Shown piece after piece: positions 1 through 6,623 of a stretch of 10,463 bases of DNA. Under the pieces are notes generated by a model. The model was not told where the DNA came from and did not search any database. It saw nothing but the letters and a program-made list of their open reading frames with translations. The position numbers were made by a program, and so were the translations under genes. Source of the stretch: Deltaproteobacteria bacterium. GTDB taxonomy: Bacteria; Myxococcota_A; UBA9160. Numbering within the stretch: the stretch's first letter is position 1; the number at the start of each line of letters is the position of its first letter. The DNA lies in assembly GCA_003520425.1 (NCBI GenBank), contig DOUU01000442.1, forward strand, positions 13,557 to 24,019. Reading direction: 5' to 3'.

Positions 1-333
1 CAGCCCGCGGAAGAGAGGGCGCCCGCGCCGCCGAAACCGTCGCCGGAGCGGCCCGCCCCCGTGACGCGCAAGGTCGTCGTGCGCTTCCGCGACGAGGGAG
101 CACAGGACGTGCGGATCGCCGGAGACTTCAATGGCTGGGTGCCTGACCGGGGCGTGCGCTCGCACGTCGAAGCCGAGGGCGAAACGCGCGTGTGGACCAA
201 GGTCCTCGAGCTCGAGCCCGGAACCTACCAGTATCGGTACGTGGTGGACGGCTCCTGGCGAGAGGATCCAGAGAATCCCCGAGCGGTGCCGGGGCCCGGG
301 GGAGCCCGCAACTCGCTCTTGGTCGTCCGTTAG
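1..333 (+). CDS. Glycogen-binding (CBM48/AMPK1-type) domain protein, 5'-truncated
   Basis: The reading frame is open from base 1, so the true start lies outside the window; the GTG at 61 is only an internal codon. The visible 110 residues begin with about 20 residues of Pro/Ala/Glu-rich linker. A single beta-sandwich module of the isoamylase-N/AMPK glycogen-binding class follows (about residues 22-110). Its hallmarks are the VVVRF strand, IAGDFNGW, the Trp of VWTKVLELEPG, the YQYRYVVDG strand and DPENP before a final LLVVR strand. The family binds alpha-glucans or serves as a protein-interaction module. In Delta-type proteobacteria such modules often sit at the C-terminus of anti-sigma-like or membrane-anchored regulatory proteins; the Pro-rich linker fits that, but the N-terminal part is not visible. 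The next gene starts 29 bp downstream on the same strand, so they may be cotranscribed. The domain call is firm; the protein's role is unknown. Confidence 0.85.
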   Translation, partial: QPAEERAPAPPKPSPERPAPVTRKVVVRFRDEGAQDVRIAGDFNGWVPDRGVRSHVEAEGETRVWTKVLELEPGTYQYRYVVDGSWREDPENPRAVPGPGGARNSLLVVR

Positions 334-362
334 GGCGGAGCCCGAGAGAAGGCGCCCCATCG

Positions 363-1145
363 ATGCCGCGCTCACTCGAAGACGTGCTCCATTTCTTCCT
401 GCCGGAGCTGGAGACCGAAGGCGCCGGGGCGCCGCGGCGATCCCGAGGGTCGGCCCACCCGATCGTGGGCGTCCCGATTGGCGACTGCGACGTGGTGCGC
501 GCGGCTTTCGTCTGGAACCTCGCCGTCGAGCTCTCGCGGGCCGGAGCGCCCGCCACCGTCCTCGCGCCGGCAGCCGGGGACACCTCCTCGCTCTGGCCCG
601 ATCCGGGCCGCGGGCCCATGGGCAGCGAGCTCGTGCTGACCTTTGCCGATGGAATGGCCGATCTTGCCCGCGCCGCAGTCGATCTGGCACAGACGCGCGC
701 CGCCGAATCGCCTGCGGCACCGGGCATCGTGTTCGTCCGCCTGGCCCCCGCCTGGCTTCCCAAGGCAGCGGACGCGGGTGCGCTGCTCGGCCGTGTGCTG
801 CTCTTCACCTCGCCGGATTCGCGAGATCTGCTCGAGACGTACGCCTTGGTAAAGCGCATCGTCGCCCTTGCCCCGGTCTCGACGGTCGGGGTCACTGTCC
901 ACGGCGTGCGTTCGGTGCGGGAGGCGCGGGAGGCCTTCTCGCGGCTCACCGCGGCGAGCGAGCGGCACCTTTTTCGAGCTCTCGTGAGCTACGGGCTCAT
1001 TGTCGACGACCTGCACGTGTACCGCTCGATCTTGAACCGCCATGCCGTGGGACTCGCCCATCCCCAGGCCGCCGCGAGCCGCTCGATCGGCGAGGTGGCG
1101 CGGCTCCTTCTCGGCGACCTCGTCCGGGAAGTGCCTCGTGGCTGA
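363..1145 (+). CDS. MinD/FlhG-like ParA-superfamily protein with degenerate P-loop
   Basis: This 260-residue protein starts at ATG 363 with a purine-rich GAGAAGG about 11 bases upstream; the open frame reaches back to 192 inside the preceding gene, which is less plausible. The fold is suggested by an initial VGVPIGDCDVVRAAFVWNLA block (about 35-54), which aligns in position with the Walker A strand-loop-helix of MinD/FlhG, followed by AVELSRAGAPATVLAP. Later, LFTSPDSRDLLETYALVKRI (148-166), a TVGVTVHGVRSVREAREAF segment (174-192) and a C-terminal HPQAAASRSIGEVARLL (233-249) match the family's switch and basic-helix regions. The GK[ST] of the P-loop is absent, and the switch II Asp is replaced in the VRLAPAW segment, so ATP binding is unlikely. 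Presumably it is a non-catalytic partner or scaffold. Its stop overlaps the start of the next gene, suggesting translational coupling. Family assignment is by pattern recognition and moderately sure; function is unknown. Confidence 0.7.
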   Translation: MPRSLEDVLHFFLPELETEGAGAPRRSRGSAHPIVGVPIGDCDVVRAAFVWNLAVELSRAGAPATVLAPAAGDTSSLWPDPGRGPMGSELVLTFADGMADLARAAVDLAQTRAAESPAAPGIVFVRLAPAWLPKAADAGALLGRVLLFTSPDSRDLLETYALVKRIVALAPVSTVGVTVHGVRSVREAREAFSRLTAASERHLFRALVSYGLIVDDLHVYRSILNRHAVGLAHPQAAASRSIGEVARLLLGDLVREVPRG

Positions 1146-1719
1146 GCTTCAGCTGCTCGGATCCCTGCCCCGGGCCGAGCTTCACGAGCGGGTGCGTGGC
1201 CGCATGGCGGAGCTTGGCGGAGCGCTCCGCATCATCGGCGAGGATCTGCTCGGCGCGGACGCTCCGATTGACTGGGTCGCCGTGGACGCACAGGGCCAAG
1301 TGGCGGTGATTCTGCTCGGAAAAGCGGGCACAGAGCTCGAGCTCATCGCAACCGGGCTTGCGCAGCGGGCGTGGGTGAGCGCCCGGCTCAAGGATTGGCT
1401 GCAGCTCGCACCCAATCTCGGGCTGCGCGCCGAGGCGAAGGTCCGGCTCCTCTTGATCGGGACAGCGTTCGATGGCATCGCCCGACAGGCGGCCTCGGCC
1501 CTCGGAGACACGGTCGAGCTTTGGACCTACCGATGCATCCGAAACGGCGCTGGAGTGGACGTCCTCCTGGAGCGGGTTTGTGGGGGTAAGGCCCCGAATC
1601 CCGACGGCCGCCGGTCCCGTCCACCGCTGCCTGCCACGACCTCCGCCTTCCGCAGCGAGCTCTCCGACGCGCAACTCGGCCTCGGCGCGGCCGAGCGGGC
1701 CGAGTTCGAGGATGGCTGA
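1138..1719 (+). CDS. Small protein resembling a PD-(D/E)XK nuclease fold, catalytic residues missing
   Basis: The chosen GTG start at 1138 overlaps the previous stop by 8 bases and gives 193 residues; an ATG at 1042 in the same frame would bury 100 bases in the upstream gene. The pattern is an N-terminal helix (LHERVRGRMAELGGALRIIG), then DWVAVDAQGQVAVILL (about 43-58), then helix-rich segments, a VRLLLIGTAF strand (about 102-111) and VELWTYRCIR (about 124-133). This order resembles the DUF91/NucS-like nuclease core, where the middle motif would read D-L-x-x-V-D...V-x-x-E-x-K. Asp43 is kept, but the E-x-K dyad is replaced by L-L-G-K, so a metal-dependent nuclease is unlikely. The tail is Pro/Arg-rich, then SELSDAQLGLG and FEDG. 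It probably forms an operon with the MinD-like gene. I do not recognise a characterised homolog; the fold assignment is inference. Confidence 0.65.
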   Translation: MAELQLLGSLPRAELHERVRGRMAELGGALRIIGEDLLGADAPIDWVAVDAQGQVAVILLGKAGTELELIATGLAQRAWVSARLKDWLQLAPNLGLRAEAKVRLLLIGTAFDGIARQAASALGDTVELWTYRCIRNGAGVDVLLERVCGGKAPNPDGRRSRPPLPATTSAFRSELSDAQLGLGAAERAEFEDG

Positions 1720-1730
1720 GCTCCCCAATG

Positions 1731-1770
1731 TGACGATTTTTGTCCCCCTCTGACAATTTTTGACACCACC
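1731..1770 (+). repeat. Tandem 20-bp direct repeat upstream of the sigma-factor gene
   Basis: Two head-to-tail 20-bp units, 1731-1750 and 1751-1770, agree at 15 of 20 positions. Both contain TGAC(G/A)ATTTTTG, and the AT-rich cores stand out sharply in this GC-rich DNA. The 20-bp period is close to two helical turns, so two bound proteins would face the same side of the DNA. The repeat begins 11 bp after the preceding stop codon and ends 90 bp before the sigma-factor start, in the only long non-coding stretch of this part of the window. It is most likely an operator or activator site controlling the sigma gene, but no cognate regulator is identifiable. Confidence 0.55.
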
Positions 1771-1778
1771 TCGGAACC
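1760..1778 (+). promoter_or_regulatory. Candidate -35 elements for the sigma-factor gene
   Basis: A perfect TTGACA hexamer lies at 1760-1765 inside the second repeat unit, and a GGAACC (the classical ECF-type -35 core) lies at 1773-1778. Neither has a convincing -10 at the usual spacing: the TTGACA would pair with GCCACT at 1783-1788, and I see no ECF-like -10 at 16-17 bp from GGAACC. The region between 1720 and 1860 must hold the promoter if the sigma gene is not read from the upstream operon. Which element is used cannot be settled from sequence. The GGAACC would allow autoregulation. Confidence 0.3.
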
Positions 1779-1860
1779 GCGGGCCACTCCCAAGACGGGG
1801 GCCTCCGTCCTCAGGGGCGGCGGATCGGGAGAATGGACCTGGGGTCTGGGGAGGGTCAGT

Positions 1861-2448
1861 GTGGCTGCTGCCGAGGTGCCTTGGAGCGACCCCGCCGAGC
1901 CCACGACGGACGAACGGCTCGTAGAGCGCGTCCTCGGGGGTGACGAAGCGGCTTTCGAATGTCTGTATGCCCGCTACTTCAATCGCATCTACCACTATCT
2001 CGACAAGCGCTTACGCAACCGCGCAGACACTGAGGAAACCGTCCAGGAGGTGTTCTTCAACGTCTTCTCCTCGCTCGACTCCTACCGCGGTGAGGCGCCC
2101 TTCGTGGCTTGGGTCTTCGGGTTAACCCGTCGCACGCTCGCCCGAAGGTTCAAGAAGAAGCGCTACGCGACAGTCCCGCTCGGAGAGGACGAGATGGAGG
2201 GGCTCGATCTTCTGCGCTCGAACATCCAGCGCGAGCCCGATCCGCTCGAGGCCTACGAGGCCAGCGAGCGGCTTGCGCGAATGGCGGCGGCCGTGACCTA
2301 CGAGCTCTCGAGCGAGCAGTGGAATCTTTTCTATCTCCATCACTTACAAAATCGCCCGATCCAAGAGATCGCGCGCGATCTGGACAAGAGCGTCGACGCG
2401 GTGAAGTCGAATCTCTACCGCGCGCGCAAGGTGCTGCTGGCCCGGTAG
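1861..2448 (+). CDS. ECF-type RNA polymerase sigma factor (sigma-70 family)
   Basis: A GTG start with GGGGAGGG at 1848-1855 gives 195 residues, the usual ECF size. Sigma region 2 spans about residues 27-100: EAAFECLYARYFNRIYHYL, then the core-binding and -10-recognition stretch TEETVQEVFFNVFSSLDSYR, and AFVAWV-like residues (APFVAWVFGLTRRTLARRFK). A charged linker rich in Glu/Asp follows. Region 4 (about 140-195) is a helix-turn-helix: LSSEQWNLFYLHHLQNRP, IQEIARDLDKSVDAVKSNL, YRARKVL. It should direct RNA polymerase to a specific promoter set. No anti-sigma gene lies next to it; the downstream gene is an alpha/beta hydrolase 19 bp away. The control partner is therefore elsewhere, or regulation is transcriptional through the repeats upstream. 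The sigma assignment is certain; the regulon is unknown. Confidence 0.95.
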   Translation: MAAAEVPWSDPAEPTTDERLVERVLGGDEAAFECLYARYFNRIYHYLDKRLRNRADTEETVQEVFFNVFSSLDSYRGEAPFVAWVFGLTRRTLARRFKKKRYATVPLGEDEMEGLDLLRSNIQREPDPLEAYEASERLARMAAAVTYELSSEQWNLFYLHHLQNRPIQEIARDLDKSVDAVKSNLYRARKVLLAR

Positions 2449-2467
2449 ACCACGTTAAGGTCTGGGG

Positions 2468-3274
2468 ATGCACGCGGCGGCCTTCGGCAGCGATCCCGGC
2501 GATCCCCTCGATGTGTGGCTCGGCGAGGCCGCGGAGAACACCTCGATTGCGGGGACGCGGCTCCAGCGCTTCGAGTTCGCGAGTCGTGGCGACCGGGTGC
2601 CAGGCCGGCTTCTCCTCCCGGCGGATCCAGGGTGCAGATTCCCGCTCGTCCTGCTGCAGCACGGTGCCGGAGGCTCGAAGGAGTCGCCCTATCTCGACGC
2701 GGCGGCCGGGCCCTGGGTGCGCGCAGGTGCAGCCGTGGCCTCCATCGACTTCCCGCTCCACGGCGAGCGAGCCAGTGCAAAGCTTTCCGCCCTCGTGCTG
2801 GCCGAGATCGGCGCCGCACTCGGCCGAACCGAGGGGGACGCCAAGTTCTGGGTGGAGTTCGTGCAGCAGGCGGTTTGCGATTTGCGCCGTGCGCTCGATG
2901 CGCTGGCGGAGCACCCCGAACTCGAGATGAGCCGCTGCGCGTACGCCGGTTTCAGCATGGGCACGATCCTCGGCGCCTCCTTCTGCGGCACGGACCCTCG
3001 GCCGCGCGCTGCGGCGCTCGCGATCGGCGGCGGAGGCTTCGGCCCGTCCGAGGTCGACCCCGCTCGCTGGATCGGCCGCTTCGCGCCGCGGCCCGTCCTG
3101 TTCGTGAACGCCTCCCGCGACGAACGGGTCTCCCGGGCCGCCAGCGAAGCGCTCTTCGCTGCTGCAGGCGAGCCCAAGGAAATCGCTTGGTTCGACTGTG
3201 GCCACTCCGAGCTCCCGGGCACCGCCCTGAAGGCGATGTGGACCTTCCTGCGGCGCCACCTCTTGCTCACCTAG
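2468..3274 (+). CDS. Alpha/beta hydrolase (dienelactone-hydrolase/acyl-esterase-like)
   Basis: The product is 268 residues from ATG 2468, with a modest AAGG Shine-Dalgarno at 2456-2459. The hydrolase fold is complete. The oxyanion-loop HGAGG is at 65-69, the nucleophile elbow GFSMG has Ser163, the probable acid is Asp218 in NASRDERV after the VLFVNAS strand, and the catalytic His246 is in DCGHSELP. An insert of helices between about 100 and 155 would form the lid. There is no signal peptide, so it is likely cytoplasmic; the substrate (ester, lactone or small acyl compound) cannot be told. It follows the sigma factor by 19 bp and probably shares its transcript. Its stop TAG lies in a CTAG that is also the stop of the convergent membrane gene, leaving no room for an intergenic terminator. 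Confidence 0.88.
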   Translation: MHAAAFGSDPGDPLDVWLGEAAENTSIAGTRLQRFEFASRGDRVPGRLLLPADPGCRFPLVLLQHGAGGSKESPYLDAAAGPWVRAGAAVASIDFPLHGERASAKLSALVLAEIGAALGRTEGDAKFWVEFVQQAVCDLRRALDALAEHPELEMSRCAYAGFSMGTILGASFCGTDPRPRAAALAIGGGGFGPSEVDPARWIGRFAPRPVLFVNASRDERVSRAASEALFAAAGEPKEIAWFDCGHSELPGTALKAMWTFLRRHLLLT

Positions 3275-4077
3275 AAGCCCGGCGCGACGGGCGGGTGACG
3301 CAGGGCGAGCAGCGTCCCGCTGCTTACGAGGACCGGGAGAAAGAGGAAGTTGAGGCCGGGTACGAGGAAGGCGAGAAAAGCGCTCCCGCCGTAGCCAAGC
3401 ATCATCGGAGCGTGCTCGAGGACCCAACGCCGCCGCCTGGCGAAGGGCACCCCGCGGCGATCGAGCGTGTAGGCCGCGTAGCTCAGGGGGAGGAACAGCA
3501 TCGTCACGACGAGAAGTGCCGGAGGGGCCACCACCTGTCCGCCCGGCAAAACGAGCCCCAAGGCGACGATGGCTCCTTGGAGAGCGAGGAAGAAGACGGT
3601 GCGGCGAAGTTCCTCGCGTGCCGCACGGGCTGCGTCCCGCAAGAGGCCGCGAAGCCCGCTCTCCCCCGCGACCTTGACCCTGCCGAGGCTCAGGGCCTCC
3701 ACCCGCCGGGAGAGCGCATCGAGAAAGGGCGCGGAGAGAAGGCTCGCGCTCAAGAAGGCGAGGACGAGTGCGCCTGCGCTCGCAGCGACGAAGAGCAAAA
3801 GGCCGACGAGCCCGAGCAGTGCACGGGCGGGTGCCACCCACAGCCACGAGACTCCAGAGCTTGCATGGAGGATCGGCATCCAGCCGGTAACAAACGCATG
3901 AAGGGGCACCGCATAGACGATGACCGCGGCGAGGGCGGCGGTGCACATCGCCGCGGAGGTGAGGAAGGGAACGAGAGCCAGAGCCCAGAGGGTGCGCTCG
4001 CGCCGGAGCATGCGCCAACCCTCAAGGTGAAGGCGCGCACCCTCGAACATGGCTTTGATCGTGCCGGAGGGACTCAC
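3271..4077 (-). CDS. EI24/CysZ-like integral membrane protein
   Basis: About five hydrophobic segments are visible in 268 residues: WALALVPFLTSAAM... near the N-terminus, ARALLGLVGLLLFV, TVFFLALQGAIVALGL, PALLVVTMLFLPLSYAA and a C-terminal FLVPGLNFLFLPVL. The SAPFLDALSRRVE block and the late PGLNFLFLPV-SSGTLLAL motif are typical of the EI24 family, which includes the sulfate permease CysZ. I chose GTG 4077 because TTGGAGAACGCAG precedes it, with GGAG 7 bases before the start; the later ATG at 4050, ahead of FEGARLH, has no good Shine-Dalgarno. Family members act as inner-membrane channels or transporters, but sulfate transport here is only a family-based guess, and no sulfur-assimilation genes are nearby. 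It is divergent from the DsbA-like gene and convergent with the hydrolase. Confidence 0.85.
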   Translation of the reverse strand: MSPSGTIKAMFEGARLHLEGWRMLRRERTLWALALVPFLTSAAMCTAALAAVIVYAVPLHAFVTGWMPILHASSGVSWLWVAPARALLGLVGLLLFVAASAGALVLAFLSASLLSAPFLDALSRRVEALSLGRVKVAGESGLRGLLRDAARAAREELRRTVFFLALQGAIVALGLVLPGGQVVAPPALLVVTMLFLPLSYAAYTLDRRGVPFARRRRWVLEHAPMMLGYGGSAFLAFLVPGLNFLFLPVLVSSGTLLALRHPPVAPGF

Positions 4078-4084
4078 CTGCGTT

Positions 4085-4088
4085 CTCC
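4085..4088 (-). promoter_or_regulatory. Ribosome binding site that decides the EI24-like start
   Basis: GGAG on the minus strand, within TTGGAGAACG, lies 7 bases upstream of the GTG at 4077. This is the only well-placed Shine-Dalgarno in the region and argues against both the upstream ATG at 4164 and the downstream ATG at 4050. Confidence 0.55.
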
Positions 4089-4124
4089 AAGGCCGCAGCG
4101 CATCGGGCGCGCGAGCCCACCGTG

Positions 4125-4133
4125 TGCTAGGGT
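4125..4133 (+). promoter_or_regulatory. Extended -10 promoter candidate upstream of the DsbA-like gene
   Basis: TGCTAGGGT fits the extended -10 pattern TG-N-TAnnnT. It sits about 77 bp before the DsbA-like start inside the 132-bp divergent intergenic region, and would give a leader of about 70 bases. The identical nonamer, within an 11-bp match GTGCTAGGGTG, occurs before the first ArsA gene at 8289-8297. No -35 match is visible, as is common for extended -10 promoters. Support is sequence similarity only. Confidence 0.45.
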
Positions 4134-4209
4134 GCGCGGCCGCGTTCCCAATCGGTGCAGCCACACCCCCTCAACGGGCGGCATGCGCTCCCGTGCGGAA
4201 GGAGGCTCC

Positions 4210-5262
4210 ATGATCTCGCGCCTTTGGCTCGTCGCCGCGGCCTGCATGCTCTGCGGGTTCCCGCTCGCGTGCTCGACCCGCGAAGGCGCTTCGCCGGAAG
4301 GAGCGGCGCCGAGTCGGCAGGTGGTGGCCGAGATCGGGGGCAAGCCCGTCAGCCTCGCCGAGCTCGACGCCTGGATCAAGGAGGATCTCTACAAGCGCGA
4401 GATGGCTCAAAAGAACCCGTCCGAGCTTTTCGAGCTGCGCTCGGATGCGCTCGATCGCATGCTGGCGGAGCGGCTTGTGTCCAAGGAGGCCCAGAACAAG
4501 GGCCTCACGAGCGAGGAACTCATGAAGGAGCAGAGCGCCAAGGCACCTGCCGTCACCGAAGAGGAGGTCGCGGCCTTCTTTGATCAGAACAAGGCCCGCA
4601 TGGGCAACCAGACCCTCGAGCAGGTCGCGCCCGCGATTCGCCGCTTCCTCGAAGGTCAGAAGAAGCAAGAAGCCTGGACCAAGCACCTCGACGATCTGCG
4701 CGAGCAGGCCAAGGTCGTGATCAAGCTCGAGCAGCCTCGCGTCAAGGTCGCCGCAAGCGGTCCGGCCCGCGGGCCGGAGGGCGCTCCCGTCACGATCGTG
4801 GAGTTCAGCGACTTCGAGTGCCCGTACTGCCGCCGGGCAGAGAGCACCGTGAAGCAGGTGCTCGACCGCTACCAGGACCGGGTGCGGTTCGTCTACCGCC
4901 ACTTCCCCCTGGGGATCCACCCGCGGGCGCGGCCGGCCGCCGAGGCGGCCGCGTGCGCCGACCAGCAGGGGAGGTTCTGGGACTACCACGAGAAGCTGTT
5001 TTCAGGCGGGCTCGAAGACGCCGACCTGCAGCGCTATGCGAGCGAGCTCGGCCTCGACACCGCCTCCTTCCAGCAATGCGTGTCCCAGCACAAGACGAAG
5101 GACGTCGTGATGTCAGACTTGGAGGCCGGAAAGGCTGCCGGCGTCTCAGGCACCCCCGCGTTCTTCGTGAACGGCATCATGATCTCCGGCGCGCGTCCCG
5201 TCGATTTCTTCACGAAAGTAATCGACAAGGAGCTCCAGCAAGGCGCGAAAGCGGGGAGCTAG
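4210..5262 (+). CDS. Exported SurA-N-like/DsbA-like thioredoxin fusion (probable lipoprotein)
   Basis: The ATG at 4210 has a perfect GGAGG at 4201-4205 and gives 350 residues. The N-terminus is an export signal: a short basic start, a hydrophobic run to about residue 20, then PLACS with Cys21 as the possible lipidation site (the -3 position is Pro, so the lipobox is not canonical). Residues about 36-175 resemble the SurA/PpiC N-terminal chaperone helices: VVAEIGGKPVSLAELDAWI, then DALDRMLAERLVSKEAQNKG, then EEEVAAFFDQNKARM. No parvulin domain follows. Residues about 190-345 are a DsbA/thioredoxin_4 domain: TIVEFSDFECPYC with active-site Cys204-Pro-Tyr-Cys207, the HFPLGIHPRA helix and cis-Pro316 in SGTPAFFVNG. 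It probably exchanges disulfides on exported proteins and may hold its substrate with the N-terminal domain. It is divergent from the EI24-like gene and shares a CTAG stop with the convergent mutase. Confidence 0.9.
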   Translation: MISRLWLVAAACMLCGFPLACSTREGASPEGAAPSRQVVAEIGGKPVSLAELDAWIKEDLYKREMAQKNPSELFELRSDALDRMLAERLVSKEAQNKGLTSEELMKEQSAKAPAVTEEEVAAFFDQNKARMGNQTLEQVAPAIRRFLEGQKKQEAWTKHLDDLREQAKVVIKLEQPRVKVAASGPARGPEGAPVTIVEFSDFECPYCRRAESTVKQVLDRYQDRVRFVYRHFPLGIHPRARPAAEAAACADQQGRFWDYHEKLFSGGLEDADLQRYASELGLDTASFQQCVSQHKTKDVVMSDLEAGKAAGVSGTPAFFVNGIMISGARPVDFFTKVIDKELQQGAKAGS

Positions 5263-6611
5263 CCGGCCGCAGCGTCCATCTGGGCCAGCAGTCGGTCGCG
5301 CTCCGCGACCATCTTGGCCTCGGTCGATGCCTCAAGGTTCAGGCGCAGCACGGGCTCGGTATTCGAAGGCCGAAGGTTGAACCACCAGTCCGGGTAGCAG
5401 ACGAGAAGACCGTCCATGTGCGAGATCTCGCGGGCGTGCGCCGCCCGGTGTTCGGCCTCAATGCGGGCCAGCAGGCCCGGCACGTCCCGCACCTGCCGGT
5501 TCAGCTCTCCCGTGGCGAAGTACCGGCCGAGCGGCGCCACGAGCGCGGAGAGGGGCCTCCGGGCCGTCGCGAGCAGCTCGAGCACAGCGGCGAACGCCGC
5601 GAGCCCGTCGTCGGCGATGAGGGTGGGCGTGAACCTGAAATAGAAGTGGCCGGAAAGCTCGCCCGCGAAGATCGCTCCGCTCTCTCGCATCCTCGCTTTC
5701 ACAAACGAGTGTCCCACCCTGCACATCTGCGCGACACCGCCTGCGGCCTCGATCGCTTCCGCCGTGGAGCGGCTGGAACGCAAGTCATAGAGAACGAGGC
5801 CACCGGGTTGTTTGCGCAAGAGTGCTTGCGCGAGCAGCGCCGTGATGCGGTCTGAGGAAACCGGCGTCGCGCGCTCGTCGACAAAGACCGCCCGATCGCC
5901 GTCCCCGTCGAAGGCCACCCCGAGATCCGCGCGATGGCGCCGCACGGCCGCGATCACGTCCTTCAAGTTCTCGCTCTTCAGGGGGTCGGCCTCGTGATTC
6001 GGGAATGTCCCGTCGGGCTCGAAGTAGAGCCGCTCCACCACGAGGGGAAGGCGCTCGAGAAGCGGTTCAAGACCGACCGAACCCATGCCGTTGCCGCAGT
6101 CAATGGCGACGCGAAGAGGAGGACATTCCGCCGGAGCCAGCACCCGGATGTGTTCCACGTAGGCAGCGCGAAGGTCGCGCACGGTAACCGTGCCGCGGGA
6201 GCGGGAGCCTGCCGAGCGGTCCACCCTCTCGGCGAGCCTTCCGATCTCGGCAAGACCGCTCGCGCCGCCGACCGGGATCGCGTGCTCGCGGCAGATCTTG
6301 AAGCCGTTGTATTGGGCCGGGTTGTGGGATGCGGTCACCATGATGCCCGCGCCCGCTGCGAGGTGCTCCACCGCGAAGTAGAGCATCGGCGTCGACACGA
6401 GGCCGAGATCCACCACGTCGACGCCTTCCTCGCAAAGGCCTTGCACGAGGGCGCGGCTTAGCTCGGGCGAGCTCGCCCGTGCATCGCGGCCGACCGCGAC
6501 GGAGCGGGCGCCAAGCACCCGTGCGGCGGCCCGGCCAATGCGATACGCGGCGTCCGGAGCGAGTTCGCTCGGCACCACCCCCCGGACGTCGTAGGCTTTG
6601 AAGATCGACAT
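5259..6611 (-). CDS. Phosphomannomutase/phosphoglucomutase (alpha-D-phosphohexomutase)
   Basis: A 450-residue full-length member of the AlgC/ManB-type family. All four domain signatures are present. The catalytic phosphoserine loop TASHNP has Ser95; the metal-binding DGDGDR is at 235-240; the sugar-specificity loop GELSGH at 317-322 contains the Glu-x-Ser typical of dual mannose/glucose mutases; and the phosphate-binding RPSNTEP is at 414-420. It interconverts hexose 6-phosphate and 1-phosphate, feeding GDP-mannose or UDP-glucose for lipopolysaccharide, exopolysaccharide or glycogen. It opens at ATG 6611 (MSIFKAYDVRG, a typical family N-terminus). GGAG lies only one base before the ATG, too close for normal use, and a TAGAAT -10 just upstream would place transcription start at the A of the ATG, so the message may be leaderless. 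Divergent from tatA. Confidence 0.96.
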   Translation of the reverse strand: MSIFKAYDVRGVVPSELAPDAAYRIGRAAARVLGARSVAVGRDARASSPELSRALVQGLCEEGVDVVDLGLVSTPMLYFAVEHLAAGAGIMVTASHNPAQYNGFKICREHAIPVGGASGLAEIGRLAERVDRSAGSRSRGTVTVRDLRAAYVEHIRVLAPAECPPLRVAIDCGNGMGSVGLEPLLERLPLVVERLYFEPDGTFPNHEADPLKSENLKDVIAAVRRHRADLGVAFDGDGDRAVFVDERATPVSSDRITALLAQALLRKQPGGLVLYDLRSSRSTAEAIEAAGGVAQMCRVGHSFVKARMRESGAIFAGELSGHFYFRFTPTLIADDGLAAFAAVLELLATARRPLSALVAPLGRYFATGELNRQVRDVPGLLARIEAEHRAAHAREISHMDGLLVCYPDWWFNLRPSNTEPVLRLNLEASTEAKMVAERDRLLAQMDAAAG

Positions 6612-6617
6612 TCTCCG

Positions 6618-6623
6618 ATTCTA
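6618..6623 (-). promoter_or_regulatory. Candidate -10 for a leaderless mutase transcript
   Basis: TAGAAT on the minus strand differs from TATAAT at one position. Taking its last base as -7 puts +1 exactly on base 6611, the A of the mutase ATG. At 17-bp spacing the -35 position reads GGAACT (6646-6641), a poor TTGACA match. The element is short and could be chance, but the geometry explains why the gene has no usable Shine-Dalgarno. Confidence 0.4.

Noticed and set aside
128..949. Minus-strand ORF opposite the first two genes
   Set aside because: Composition is Ser/Arg/Ala-rich shadow, with no ribosome site and no motif, while the plus-strand genes have family signatures.
2150..4018. 622-codon minus-strand frame
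   Set aside because: Arg/Pro-rich shadow of the sigma, hydrolase and EI24-like genes; it contains no recognisable domain.
4078..4164. N-terminal extension of the EI24-like protein to ATG 4164
   Set aside because: The extra residues are non-conserved and polar, and the well-placed GGAG supports the GTG at 4077.
2515..4209. Long plus-strand frame running from the hydrolase into the DsbA-like gene
   Set aside because: It is out of frame with the hydrolase, antisense to the EI24-like gene, and has no family-like sequence before 4210. It is the GC-rich upstream extension of the DsbA-like frame.
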